Part shown: piece after piece, positions 25,085 to 36,050 of the stretch
Layout: each line of letters begins with the position of its first letter
How positions within the stretch are numbered: position 1 is the stretch's first letter
Assembly: GCF_007655135.1 (NCBI RefSeq)
Contig: NC_045127.1
Location: forward strand, 37,273,538-37,337,537
Reading direction: 5' to 3'
DNA length: 64,000 nucleotides
Source of the DNA: Punica granatum
Taxonomy: Eukaryota > Streptophyta > Magnoliopsida > Myrtales > Lythraceae
Program-made: the position numbers and the translations under genes
The notes under the pieces: generated by a model
The model's database searches: none
What the model was told of the DNA's origin: nothing
The model's input: only the letters and a program-made list of their open reading frames with translations

Positions 25085-25275
25085 ACAGCTCACCTTGCCA
25101 TGAAGGAAGGGTGAAGGCCGTAGGTGGCCTGCCCGTGAAGGTTAGCACGACTCGCCTGTCGTGCGGGGTGGGTGGCCGGGATGAACGGCCTCTGGTCATA
25201 AAACTTCTCGCCATGGAGAGGTGAAGACCGCGGGTGGTCTACCCAAGAAGGTTGGCAGGACTCGCCTGTCGTGCG
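25085..25275. repeat. 110-bp repeat in the element 2 leader
   Basis: CTCGCCTGTCGTGCGGG recurs at 25151 and 25261, with CTCGCCATGGAGAGGTGAAG between. About 1.7 units are present. The same unit, inverted, occurs in nearly three copies in element 3 (30901-31200). Confidence 0.75.
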
Positions 25276-25942
25276 GGATATGGTAGCTGCTATGCAAACA
25301 TAGAAATAGATAGAATGCATGCAATGCATGAGTTTTCAAAAGCTAATGTCGTTGCATCGATTTGATTCAAGTCCTCGGATTTACAAAGATCGTTCATTTG
25401 AAAAAGGGAACTTAAACATTAAACCAATGCAATGTCCTAGTTTGTTTGAAAACGTGCATGCAGGTACAGAAATAATAAATTATAATTGTATCTGTTACAG
25501 TGTACATCGCTCTTTGTGAAAAACAGCAAAAGGCTCGCCTAAAAAAAAAAACTACGGGCCGACTCAAAGACATGACTTTGGGTCAGTTGACGGTCCCTGT
25601 TTATGCATTGTTTCGGTGCTACCGGGAGAGCAACTAACTAGGGATGGGGGCTCCCAATCAGGGGTAATCACTTCCCCAAAATCGAGTGAGGATCTTTGGG
25701 GGTCGGTTCGGTGGCAGAGCCGACTCGATCCGTTCCTTTACTCGAAACCTCTGTCTAACCTAGCTTCCTATTTGTCGCCCGTGGGATTTCGAGCGTGGTA
25801 CTTAGAAACCCGCTAGGATGATGCGATACAAGTGTAGAAAATAAATGTGCATGAAGTAAATGTGCTTAAAGTAAAAGTACAGAAAGCGATAAATGAACAT
25901 GCAAGAAAGCAAACGAGATTGAGCCTGAACCCACTAAGTATG

Positions 25943-25960
25943 TCCCTAGTGGAGTCGCCA
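25943..25960 (-). promoter_or_regulatory. Primer-binding site of element 2
   Basis: The minus strand reads TGGCGACTCCACTAGGGA, three bases after the end of the 5' LTR (...CTATACA). The element 3 site TGACGACTCTGCTGGGGA has the same offset. TGG at the start fits the CCA end of a tRNA. Ogre elements are reported to use an Arg tRNA; I have not matched the exact tRNA. Confidence 0.7.
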
Positions 25961-25963
25961 AAT

Positions 25964-26084
25964 TGTATAGATTCGAATGTGGACTCTCATCGGGGTCCGC
26001 ATCCGTGTTTTTGGATTGAGCGGCTTGGGAGTGTCCACCTTCTCGGGGATGCGTGATGGACACGTGTGAGAAGGAGTCACTACT
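25964..26084 (-). mobile_element. Extra 121-bp LTR terminus next to the primer site
   Basis: A separate copy of the LTR's last 121 bases in element orientation. Its plus-strand sequence TGTATAGATTCGAATGTGG to GAGTCACTACT is repeated directly by 26085 onward (TGTACGGATCCGAATGTGG to GAAGTCGCCACT). The primer site abuts this copy and not the longer LTR piece. Confidence 0.75.
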
Positions 26085-26870
26085 TGTACGGATCCGAATG
26101 TGGACTCTCGCCGGGGCCCGCATCGCACACTTTTGGATCGAGCGGCTTGGGAGTGTCCACCTTCCCGTGGGGACGCGTGACGGACAAGCGTGAGAAGAAG
26201 TCGCCACTTATCATTTTACGACCCGAAAGTCGAGGGCGGATAAGTTACCCGGGTCTAGGGGTATGAAACACCTAGTTGTTGTTAAGGCATTGGTCTGTGT
26301 GGAATCGGAAAGTCCGAGTTCGGGGGTTCATGTTACGCGCGGGCCTATATCCCGCATGACCTTTCGGTACTCTGGTTGCTAAGCTTGCATTTTTTATTAT
26401 TTACCGCATGAATTAAGTTGCACTCGGCTCGCACATTTTGACACCGGAAATTCGGTGAACTAAACGATGTCAGTTGAAAAGCCGAGAGAGAAGTAAACCC
26501 GTGTGTTGGGGAATTGGTTCACAATCCTGCATTACGGTTCATCGAACCATGGAGGTAGAATCCCTAAGTGAACCAAAACCGCGAGTTCTTGGATTTACTT
26601 TCCTTTAGGCAAGCATTAGACCGACTCGATTAATTCGACTCTCGGACCGTTCGCTTACCAATTGGAATTCTTACAGAATGAATATATAGAATAAAATCCT
26701 TACAATGCTCTCGAAAATAATAAATACAAATTACAAAAAAGGTTGAATTCCAGTTGATTCGCGTTCGATTATTATTCTGTTCTAATTCACAATGAGTTTA
26801 GGGAAAAGACCGTAGAACTGAAATTCAATGCACACTCTCACTGAGTAGGGCGTTGGACCTTGTGAGTGAT
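26085..26870 (-). mobile_element. Truncated 5' LTR of element 2
   Basis: 786 bases matching the outer end of the related LTRs (compare 16012-16800). It stops where TGTCAGCACC of element 3 begins, so it lacks the promoter half. GTGAT (26866-26870) would be the left target site of element 3. Confidence 0.8.
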
Positions 26871-29800
26871 TGTCAGCACCCCATTTTGGCTCATCAAGTC
26901 AAACAATACATATCAGCAGTGATCCAGACTATGACTTGAGTAGGAATATAGAAAACGGCTCGACAAAGTAAGAAATCACTATTCATCCTCAAGCCGGCAA
27001 AATTGAGCAGGTGGCATATACATACGATAGAAGGACTCCAGCGGTCACCAAAAGGGAACAAAATGACTAGAGAGCTCAACAACATTCAAAACCGGCATTT
27101 TCAGCATATCACATGGACAGTCCTATTTTCCGATAGTTTGCTCGATCATCGGAAGATAGCCAATATTGGACTTCAAAAATCCACATCAGTGCTAAACAAA
27201 TGAAAAATGTCTTCAAAAGCATTTTGCAAATCATCTGCTCTATACAGAATAACTTTCTGTACACAGACAACTTTTCGATGGAAGTCCAAAAATGCCGGTT
27301 TATCAGAGAAATGTTAATTCTAAATGTCAGATTCGGCCATGCCTCACAAGCACACAGAGCATACACAATGCTTCATATTGTATCTTGGAAGCCACACAGA
27401 CACTTCAAATGACTTCCGAGTGACAAAACGGGCGTACCCCTCTTCGGAAATGCATAACCGGAGACTGATCTGATGGAATTACGGCAAACGAAGTTCGTAC
27501 TGCATTGCCTTGAAAACACCAGTGGACATTCGCAATTGGGTAAAACAGACAGCAAAACCCTTTTCGGTTTCCCGAGTAACCTCCGAGGAGCACAAAAGGC
27601 CATTTTCAGTGAAAATCCATATCCGGAGGTTCTCTTTGGGGAAACTTGTCGCCGAATGTCTACCTTACATAGTGCTAGCCTTCTCAAGGCTCAATATGGA
27701 ATTGTCGGAATGAATCACACAACTCATCTAGACCCCCTGAGCAATGCTTTAAGGGTCTCAAATACACTTTTCATGTCTTTAGAGGCCCAATCTCGACAAA
27801 CAGAGATCACAGTGATTTCCGGATCGCCCAAGCAACTCGGAAAGTAATCTGAGAAATCCAGTTTCGGCCTCCTAGGACATCTCCGGCTCACGTTATTTGA
27901 CAATTTATGTCAAAATGACCGACGTGGGATGCAGATACAAGATATGCTGTCAGAAGTGGGTAAACTCGCTCTGAATGCTTAAAATGAGCAAAATCGGCTT
28001 CCGAGCCTCATACAGACATTTGGCAATTTTCCACGAAAAATGCCAATCCTTGGCTCATTTGAACCGTTTTATCGCGTACATTGCCGATTCGACGTTCAAT
28101 TTGAACCATGGGCCTCGAATGTACGATCAATCGAGATTCGAGCTTCCTCCCGACTCAACTCCAACTCAAGCGGGACCCACGGCATCTTCTTCCCCTTTGC
28201 TCAAGACGAAGCAAACCAAGTTGCATGCAAAATATCTAGCTTTATCCTTCTTGCACTCAACCATCACCATCCATGCATTCAATGCATTTGGCTCTTCCTC
28301 ATGAAGAATACTTGGATGACATTCATCCTCATCTTCATTAAGCTAATCGACTTTTGCTAAGCAAGCTCCTAATTACACTTTGCGTTCTTTAATTACTCAT
28401 TAGTTTTGCCTATATATTGCATAAAGTTCATTAAGTTAATCACTTCTCCTCTTGCACACTCTCTCCAAGTTTTCTCCCTCAAAAAAAGCTCTCAACTCCA
28501 TATCCAAAACCAACAAACTTCAACACTTCAAAACCAAGAGAGAAAACCAGAAGGAAGCTTTGAGTTATTAAGTCGGAAGCCGATGTTCATCATCCCGACT
28601 TAAATTCAAAAATTCTCAAACTCCATGGACCACATGTTTTGGACCCAAGGAGTTCATTTATGAACTTAGATTTTTGGTTTGAAGTCATTTGCTCATCATT
28701 TCAGGTCATTTAGGTGATTTCGGGTGAAGAACGTGCTCTCGGGTGAACAGTACACCCGTTGTGCGCCCAGCTGCGCGTCTAACGTCCTCCTGCGCGCCCA
28801 TCCTTGCCCGAACGTGCATCCTTTGCACCAGAGCACCCTTCCAAGCATTCAACCGAGTCACCCGACTCTCGAACACTTCCCCGACTCTTTCCTCGTATCC
28901 CGAGACTAGGTAAATCACTCTTGACTTAGAGGAGTTAGGGCTTTTTACATTTATTGCATGTTCATGGAGGTATATGGTGCACAAAACATGTTCACTTGCA
29001 AGACTTCATTTTTATGCATTTTTACATTATATCATGCATGTTTATCCTTGATTAACATGTCAACATGTCGGGAAACACTTGGATCGTAGTTAAGAAGAAC
29101 ATCCCGGCCCGGGAAAGGCAAAGAGCTCATGGGTTACACTCCAAAAGAGGTGGCCGAATGCTCTCTTGCCCTTTTTGGGTAAGGAAAGATCTTCTTGACC
29201 CGATCCAAGTTCGATTCTCGAGTTTCCTCGTGTTTTTCTACGTGCATGAAGTCGGTATTGTTTTATCGATTCCATACATAACATATTTGTGCATGCTTGT
29301 ATATTTATGCGTTTTGCAAAATCATGACAATACCGCCTTTATAAAATACGTGTTATTTATCATGTTTAATGTTTGTCCATACGAGTCGAACCCGACCCAT
29401 AGGACGCGTTGCACTTAGGGTCCAACACCCTATTCATCGATCACCGGGTTCAATGCCCTGATCAACACTCACAGGGTTCAACGCCTTATTCAGGGAGAGT
29501 GCTCGAATTTCAGTTTATCGGTTTTTCCCTAAACTCATGTTGAGTTAGAGTGGAATAATAACCGAATGCGAGTCGACTGAGATTCACCCCTCTGTAATTT
29601 ATAATTTGTTGTATTTTTTCTGAGAGCATTGTAAAGGTTTTTATCTTGTACGTTCATTTTGTAAGAATCTCAGTCGGTAAGCAAACGGTCCGAGAGTCGA
29701 ATCATTCGAATCGGTTTCGTGCTTGCCCAGTCAAAAGTAAATCCGAGATTTCGCGGTTCTGGTTCATGCAAGAATTCAACCTCCACGGTTTAATGAACTG

Positions 29801-30211
29801 TAACGCAAGATTGTGAACCAATTCCCCGACACACAGATTTACTTCTCTCTCGGCTTCTCAACAGATATCGCTTAATTCATCGAATTTACGGTGTCAAAAC
29901 GTGCGAGTCGAGCGCAACTTAATTCACGCGATAAATAATTAAAACATGCAAGCCTAGCAAACCAGAGTACTGAAAGAGCGTGCGAGATATAGGCTCGCAC
30001 GTAATATGAATCCCCGAACTCGGACTTTCCGGTTCCTTACAGACCATTGCCTCAGCAAAACTAGGTGTTCCATACTCCTAGACCCCGGGTAACTTATCCG
30101 CCCTTGACTTTCGGGTCGTAAAATGATAAGTGGTGACTCCTTCTCACGCGTGCCCGTCATGCATCCCCAGGAAGGTGGACACTCCCAAGCCGCGCGATTC
30201 GGGTTCGTACA
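26871..30211 (+). mobile_element. 5' LTR of element 3 (3,341 bp, internally deleted)
   Basis: Starts TGTCAGCACCCC and ends GGGTTCGTACA. It aligns with both ends of the 5,285-bp solo LTR but is 1.9 kb shorter. One gap, at about 29375, corresponds to solo LTR 13205-14565. A second replaces the 192-bp repeat block (12025-12715) with about 205 unrelated bases at 28685-28890. TATATAT lies at 28411. Confidence 0.85.
28411..28417 (+). promoter_or_regulatory. TATA box of the element 3 5' LTR
   Basis: TATATAT in CCTATATATTGC, conserved with the solo LTR, followed by the leader CACTCTCTCCAAG. Confidence 0.55.
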
Positions 30212-30214
30212 GCT

Positions 30215-30232
30215 TGACGACTCTGCTGGGGA
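30215..30232 (+). promoter_or_regulatory. Primer-binding site of element 3
   Basis: TGACGACTCTGCTGGGGA, three bases after the LTR end TACA. It is followed by TACACTTAGTGGGTTCAGGC, also found next to the element 2 site. The third base is A where TGG is expected. Confidence 0.8.
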
Positions 30233-30900
30233 TACACTTAGTGGGTTCAGGCTCGATCCGTTTGCTTTGCTTGCATGTTTATTTATCGCTTTCTACACAT
30301 TTTATTTTTCGCGCATTTACTTTTCTGCACTTGCATTGCATCATTCTAGAGGATTTAGGTACCAAATGCCTGAAATCCCACGGGCACCGATTTAGGAAGC
30401 TAGGTTAGTCAGAGGTTCCGAGTAAGGGAACGGATCGAGTAGGCTCTGCCATCGAATCGGCCCCCAAAGATCCTTGCTCGATTTCAAGGAATTGATCCCC
30501 TTGAATCGGGAGCCCCCATCCCTAGTTAGTGGTTTTCCCAGTAGAATACTGAAACCATGCATAAATAGGGACCGTCATGCTGGACCAAAATTGCCTTCAT
30601 GTCGTCAATCGACCCAAAGTTCGGTCTTTGAGTCGGCCCGTAGTTTTCTTTAAGGCGGGCCTTTTGCTGTTTTTCACAAAGAGTGATGTACATTGTAACA
30701 GATACAATTATAATTTATTCTTTATGCACCTGCATGCATGTTTTCAAACGAACTAGGACATTGCATTGGTTTATTGCTTAAGTTCCCTTTTTCAAATAAA
30801 CCATCTCGTAAATCTGGGAACTTGAATCAAATCAATGCAACGGCATTAGCTTTCGAAAACTCATACATTGCCTGCATTCGATGTTTGCATAGCAACTACC

Positions 30901-31200
30901 ATGTCTCGCACGACAGGCGAGTAGTGCCAACCTTCGCGGGTAAACCACCCGCGGTCTTCACCTCTCCATGGCGAGACGTGCTATGACCAGAGGCCGTCCA
31001 TCCCGGCCACCCACCCTGCACGACAGGCGAGTTGTGCCAATCTTCGCGGGTAGACCTCCCGCGGTCTTCACCTCTCCATGGCGAGAAGTGCTATGACCAG
31101 AGACCGTCCAACCCGGCCACCCACCCCACTTGACCGGCGAGTCATGCTAACCTTCGTGGGCAGGCCACCTGCGGCCTGCACCCTTCCTCCATGGCAAGGC
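30901..31200. repeat. 110-bp tandem repeat in the element 3 leader
   Basis: CGACAGGCGAG starts units at 30911 and 31021, and a diverged version (TGACCGGCGAG) starts a third at 31131. The period is 110. Each unit carries CTTCACCTCTCCATGGCGAG or a variant. Confidence 0.8.
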
Positions 31201-33017
31201 GAGCTGTGGACCAAGGGCCGACCAACCTTCCCAAGCGAGACTAACCAACATTAACTTCTTGCTAACAAAGAGCCTCACCGCGTGATCGGACGCACATCTC
31301 TCCGCGTGACCCCATGCATCTACTAACGATCAACCGTGCCTCATACATGTCCAAGCATGTTCACACCAACTCATGCACGCACGCTCAGAGTATCAATACA
31401 TGTCTCTCGGCGGGTTTGCACGACGCCTACCAGGCCAGTTCGCTTCGCTACACTCTTGCATTGAAACCCTGAACAGTTCATGCTCCTTCATTGTTTTCTT
31501 TTCCCATTGCAGGAAATTCTCAACAAGAATACATCCTGAATACTGAGTGACCACAATTGAGACAACAAACATCTCTCATCCAGCTCCTTGGGATTTCAAC
31601 ACTAAGTCCCCATCCTTGCTCCACAGAGCAAAACCGCAAGCAAATCAGAGTCACCGCTATGCAGCGCCCTGCGCTGTTCCCCAGCATTGACCTTTGCTTT
31701 TGCATCTCTTGCACTTTCTTATCGAGTACGCATTTACTGCATTGGGCTTCGGCCCTGCATCGAGTTTCGGTCCTGCATTTACTACTTTCGGGCCTTGGCC
31801 CTACATTTACTGTTTTTGGGCTCCGGCACAGCATTTACTGCATTCAGGTTTTGACACATCGCATTTACTGCTTTCAGGCTCAATTTAAAATCCAAAACCG
31901 ACTTAGATTCAAATTCATCTAAGCGGTACTTCGAGGAGCAAGTCTAATCCTTTCACTACAAAGGCCGAAAGTGACAGCTCCACAAACAGAGTATAACCCT
32001 CCCACCTGCAACAGTAGGCACAAGCATCGTCGCGCTTCCGACCAAAGAATGGGTCCCACCTGTCCTCCGCCGTCGCCGCCGACTAAACACTAGGACAACA
32101 TGCGCAGTCTTCTTTAAACTCTCTTTTGCTTTAATACATTGCCACGAATGGACTCCCGACTAGAACAAGCACTTCGAAAAGGACATTAGGATAGTCTTTG
32201 CGACGCCCTATTAGTTCTGTTAGACCTGTTCGACTCGCTTGTACTCATGGGACCCGGCTCCTCGTGCCTTCCATAGGACGACTGCGCATGCCTACTCGCA
32301 ACTAGGGAAAACATGTTTATGCGACCCCGGTCACGGTTTAACCACTCCAGAGTGGTGATGACTAGATTCCCAAAAAAAAATGTCGCCTGCACGCGGCACC
32401 CCATGGGTTGTACGCAGGACAAAAAAGGATTTTTCCATGGGACCACCCCATATTTCTTACCACATATTCCTCCGCATAATCACAATGCATTGTCTTCTTT
32501 GTCATCCTTCACAGGGGCACATTGACCACAGGTGAAGAGCGATGCACGAGTTCACCCTTCCCCGAGAACTTGTCTCGGACCCTTTCCTTATACTTTGACG
32601 AGGGAGGTGTCCGATGATAAGGTACCCCCTATAAAGTCGAAGACAAGGACAATTGAGTGAATATCACTCAGCATCAATGCAACCGTCTTCCTCGAACATC
32701 CAGTGGCTTCAACAGCGTGCACCCTCCAAGAGGCACGCGCTGTAAAGAACAGCAAGAGATGATCGAAGACATCGCACCAAGCGCCTACCACGAGCCACTT
32801 TAACAAATGAAGACAGGGGCAACCTCGGTTCCCTATTCCACATGGGGCAATTTGACATTTTCTTTCTCGACAACAGGGGAAATTCACATGTAAAGCTTGC
32901 AAGGGCAAATGACACGAAGTTCGGCTCCTAAGTGCACAAGAGTCAAATTTCCAATAGAGCCGGCCCTCACAAAATGGGGTTAGCAACACGCAACAAGTCT
33001 CCACGAGGTGAAATACA

Positions 33018-33404
33018 TCAAAGCGGCCTCGGCCATGCAAAGTCAAGGAGTTTCAAACAAATACATGGGGCACAAAACAAACCCCAGCTGCAAGAAAAAA
33101 AATAGAGCGAAAAGAAGCGGGAAAAACTCGCCAATGAAGAGAGAGAGAAAAAGAAGTGGGAAAAACCCGCCAACAAGCGAAGCAAGGCAATGCCGATGTT
33201 CACTAAAAGCATCGGCGCCGCCAATTCGAAAAGAATCAGTAAACCCCGACAAAAAGGGGAACAGCAGACACAACTCCTCGACGGAGACAGATCACAATGC
33301 ATTTGGAGGTCGAATCCTTCGAACTCTTCGCCCTTACAAACTCGAGAGATAAAAGAATTGAGCTTGCTAGGTTGAAAACTCCTTTTCAGGGGCAGCCTAG
33401 GCAA
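33018..33404 (-). other. Antisense hydrophobic frame in element 3
   Basis: A 128-codon frame opposite to the element's sense strand. The segment LLVNIGIALLRLLAGF is shared with the element 2 frame at 23217-23654, but the frames diverge after a shift. A nearby minus frame (32588-33046) shares LVETCCVLL and SCHLPLQ with element 2. Extra antisense ORFs are known in Tat elements, but without an alignment test this may be chance. Confidence 0.2.
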
Positions 33405-33572
33405 AAACTAGGGCAAAAGAGAGGCACGACCGGAAACCCTTTGGGGCGGTCGTGGCAAAAGGAGAGCTATTCCCCTTTAGGTTGAGAGGTGCGGCCCCGA
33501 GGTGGATGACCGTAGCAAAAGGAAAGCAAAACGAGATATAGATAAAATTGCCCCTAGTCTCTCACACATCGT

Positions 33573-33845
33573 GTGGACAAGGGATCCCGAAAGGAAGTGG
33601 CCAGGTTATCTATTCAAACACGATCCTCGATCGGCTCTCCTATACCATTCAACCGTCCAAGAGGAAACCTTCATCAAGCACAGTGGGTAACTGAATACGC
33701 CGTCCAAGCAGTTCGGTACAGCCTACACAACAGAAGGACGAAGGAAAATGGGGGTACATCTCGCTGCAAGCTTGAATCTGTGTATCCTTTTAGTCTGGGG
33801 CAACGTGCTTCCCAAGCTTTCTCTTTCCCCTCGATCTTTGCATAA
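33573..33845 (+). CDS. Hypothetical 90-residue ORF in the element 3 interior
   Basis: Counterpart of 22784-23056: same length, start (MDKGS) and C-terminus (FSLGQRASQAFSF). It differs at about 24 of 90 residues. It is in sense orientation, just upstream of the 3' UTR. There is no recognised domain. Confidence 0.2.
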   Translation: MDKGSRKEVARLSIQTRSSIGSPIPFNRPRGNLHQAQWVTEYAVQAVRYSLHNRRTKENGGTSRCKLESVYPFSLGQRASQAFSFPSIFA

Positions 33846-34489
33846 TTTCAAACGGGTCACAGCTACCCTTCAATAGGCTACCACAAAGCCAAAATTCTAG
33901 ACATTCCTTTCCGGAGTTTAGTCATAACATTCTGAAAATGATTAGACCGACGTCTGACCAATTCTGATCAGAAATTCCCATGCGGATTGCAAATGCAGCC
34001 GCCCTATGGCACCCTGATGAGAAGGGTCTAAAGCCGACGGGCGTGTCAAACAACTAATAGAACTGCTAGGGCATCGTTGGGAAAATCTCGATATGCCCAT
34101 GCATGGTTAACGGGATCCCTTGGAGGCCTCGTATCTAGGTCTCCGAGAATGGAACCCACTTGCACTGTCTAAAAGCATTCTTCACAGGTTGCTCAGGCAA
34201 CCCAAAACTGAAGATCTGCACGTCACAACGACGCTCTTTTTACTGCTTACCTGTGCCTATCTCATGTTAGTATTTCTCACATGATTTACTAGTAATGCTA
34301 GGATTACAGGTACCACAAGCACGCAAGAACTACGGCAGACTCTGATTCCCAGTTCCATGGGATACATAGGCGCTCATCTCCAGAGCTCGAGTTGCACGTC
34401 ATGAAACCGATCCTCGGTGGATCAGCATTCTCTGGTCAACCTCTTCCCCATGGACATTCAGCATGCTCCAATATCATGACTAACGGAGA

Positions 34490-34550
34490 GTTGTGCCTAC
34501 CTCTGCGGGTGAACCACTCGCGGTTCTCACTCTCCCATGCGACAAAGTGA
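34490..34550. repeat. Displaced unit of the 110-bp repeat
   Basis: GAGTTGTGCCTACCTCTGCG and ACCACTCGCGGTTCTCACTC match GAGTTGTGCCAATCTTCGCG and ACCTCCCGCGGTCTTCACCT of the leader repeat, more than 3 kb away in the same element. Confidence 0.65.
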
Positions 34551-34609
34551 GTCCCAGTTCCGAGAGTCAGTCCAAGCCTCAGCACTGCTGCCTTAGATCC
34601 ACATTCAGA

Positions 34610-34805
34610 AGCAACTTAGGGTCATCCAGCGCTTCCTGCGCAACATAGGATCATCCCGCGCTTCCTGCGCAATATAGGGTCATCCCGTGCTTCCTGCACA
34701 AACATAGGGTCATCCCGTGCTTCCTGCACAACCATAGGGTCATCTCGCGCTTCTTGAGCAAATATAGGGTCATCATGCGCTTCCTGCGCTACATAGGGTC
34801 ATCCC
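34610..34805. repeat. 29-30-bp minisatellite in the element 3 3' UTR
   Basis: About 6.5 units of CATCCCGCGCTTCCTGCGCA plus ACATAGGGT, cut at the right by the copia LTR. Its sequence is unrelated to the element 1 and element 2 arrays in the same position. Confidence 0.9.
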
Positions 34806-35112
34806 GTTACATAGCATAAGATTCACTACTCCATCTTCATTAGTATATGTATACTAATCATGAAAACAGACAGAGATCTATCTAGAGAAATAATGTTTAG
34901 TTAAGTCTCATGCGATCGTGAACAGTTTAAAGATATTCTTATCGAATTACTTCGTCACTCATATTCTTAACTCTTAAGAATGAAGCATTCAAAATATATT
35001 AAGGACTTTATTCTAATAAACATAGATAATATACGAATAATAGAATAAACTTTATTGCCATAAAAGGAATTATCCAAATACATAAATCAGGCTCTAGGGC
35101 ATATCACTAATA
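34806..35112 (-). mobile_element. Truncated copia 3' LTR
   Basis: Matches 41352-41641 of the 5' LTR (ATTCACTACTCCATCTTCATT, CTTTATTGCCATAAAAGGAA). The inner end reads TATTAGTGATATG where the 5' LTR has TGTTAGTGATATG, so the terminal TG is mutated. About 1.5 kb of the LTR's distal part is missing, and GTTACATAG joins straight to the minisatellite. Confidence 0.85.
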
Positions 35113-35122
35113 ATCTCCCACT
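35113..35122 (-). promoter_or_regulatory. Copia polypurine tract
   Basis: The minus strand reads AGTGGGAGAT directly before the 3' LTR. Confidence 0.75.
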
Positions 35123-35180
35123 TACACTAGAGCAACTCAGTACAGTATCTAAGACCCATCTTCTCAAAATGTTTATCTAG

Positions 35181-36050
35181 CTACTGCTGCGTCATGGCCT
35201 TCACGAGTGGATCAACGACATTGTCCGCTGAAGCTACTTTCTGTACATCTAAATTGCCTCTCCCGATAATCTCCTTGATAATATGATATCTCCTCTCAAT
35301 GTGTTTGGACTTCTGATGTGACCTCGGTTCCTTTGCCTGAGCAATCGCTCCAGTATTGTCACAGTACAGCTCTACTAGTGACGATATGGAGGGAACAACA
35401 CCGAGTTCTGTCACAAACTTCCAAATCCAAACTACCTCCTTCGCTGTATCAGATGCAACAATATATTCAGCCTCTGTAGTGGAATCTACAGTCGTCTCTT
35501 GCTTAGAACTCTTCCAGCTAACTGCACCTCCATTACAAGTGAATATATAACCGGAGATAGACTTTTTATCATCCACTTCTGATTGAAAATCAGAATCTGT
35601 AAACCCGTCTAGTCTCAACTCACCTCCTCCATATACCAGAACCATATCCTTAGTCCTTCTCAAGTACTTAAGGATGTTTTTGACAGCGGTCCAATGATCA
35701 AGTCCTAGATTGGATTGATACTTGTTAGTCACACTAACAACATACGCGATATCCAACCTAGTACACATCATAACATACATTAGGCTACCTATGGCCGAAG
35801 CATAAGGCACTTGTGCCATCTTCTCTCTCTCCTCAGGAGTCTTAGGAGACATCCCTTTAGAGAGATGGATACCGTGTCTCACAGGGAGCAATCCTCTTAT
35901 GGAATCTTGCATGATGAACCTCTTCAACACCTTATCTAGATACAGGGCTTGGGATAGACCTATTAATCTTTTCGGTCTATCTCTATAGATCCGAATACCC
36001 AGAATATAGGTGGCTTCTCCCAAATCCTTCATGGAGAAAATATTAGACAA
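35181..36050 (-). pseudogene. Copia pol: end of reverse transcriptase plus RNase H
   Basis: 289 codons in frame with the reverse transcriptase segment upstream and separated from it by one TGA at 36051-36053, where copia elements usually have Trp. The start has FSMKDLGEATYILGI, the thumb region of copia reverse transcriptase. The second half is RNase H, with TEAEYIVASDTAKEVVW, ELYCDNTGAIAQA and a C-terminal KHIERRYHIIKE. It ends in a normal stop 68 bases before the polypurine tract. The RNase H looks full length. Confidence 0.9.

Larger units (their letters stand above)
21997..25942 (-). mobile_element. Non-coding internal region of element 2
   Basis: From 3' UTR to leader on the minus strand. 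22190-22450 matches the inverted 34150-34400 of element 3. 22784-23056 holds a sense-strand 90-codon frame also present in element 3. 23200-23300 has the TTTTGCCTAGGCCGCC motif shared with the element 1 3' UTR. 23217-23779 has plus-strand (antisense) hydrophobic frames that are partly conserved in element 3. 25085-25275 contains two copies of a 110-bp repeat. No gag or pol motifs were found. Confidence 0.65.
16012..26870 (-). mobile_element. Element 2: LARD-like Tat/Ogre relative, copy A
   Basis: A minus-strand LTR element inserted in the integrase of element 1. In element order it has a truncated 5' LTR (26870-25964), a primer site (25960-25943), about 5.2 kb of internal DNA, a polypurine tract (20747-20733) and a 3' LTR (20732-16012). 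The internal region has no reverse transcriptase, integrase or protease motif in any frame, so it must have relied on another element's enzymes. Large LTRs with a non-coding interior fit the description of LARDs. Its 5' LTR is cut by element 3 at 26871. Copy B shows the same insertion point (57777) and runs off the window. Confidence 0.75.
30233..34609 (+). mobile_element. Non-coding internal region of element 3
   Basis: It holds the 110-bp repeats (30901-31200) and a degenerate GCATTTACTGC repeat (31725-31880) that element 2 lacks. It also holds a minus-strand hydrophobic frame (33018-33404) with the motif LLVNIGIALLRLLAGF shared with element 2, a sense 90-codon frame (33573-33845), and a stray 110-bp unit near 34490. 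No retroviral-type enzyme motif was found. Confidence 0.65.
26871..34805 (+). mobile_element. Element 3: LARD-like Tat/Ogre relative, 3' end lost
   Basis: A plus-strand element inserted in the 5' LTR of element 2. It has a 5' LTR (26871-30211), a primer site (30215-30232), and about 4.6 kb of interior without gag-pol, ending in a minisatellite where the copia 3' LTR fragment begins. Its interior is the inverted relative of element 2's 25942-22000. No polypurine tract or 3' LTR remains. Confidence 0.78.
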
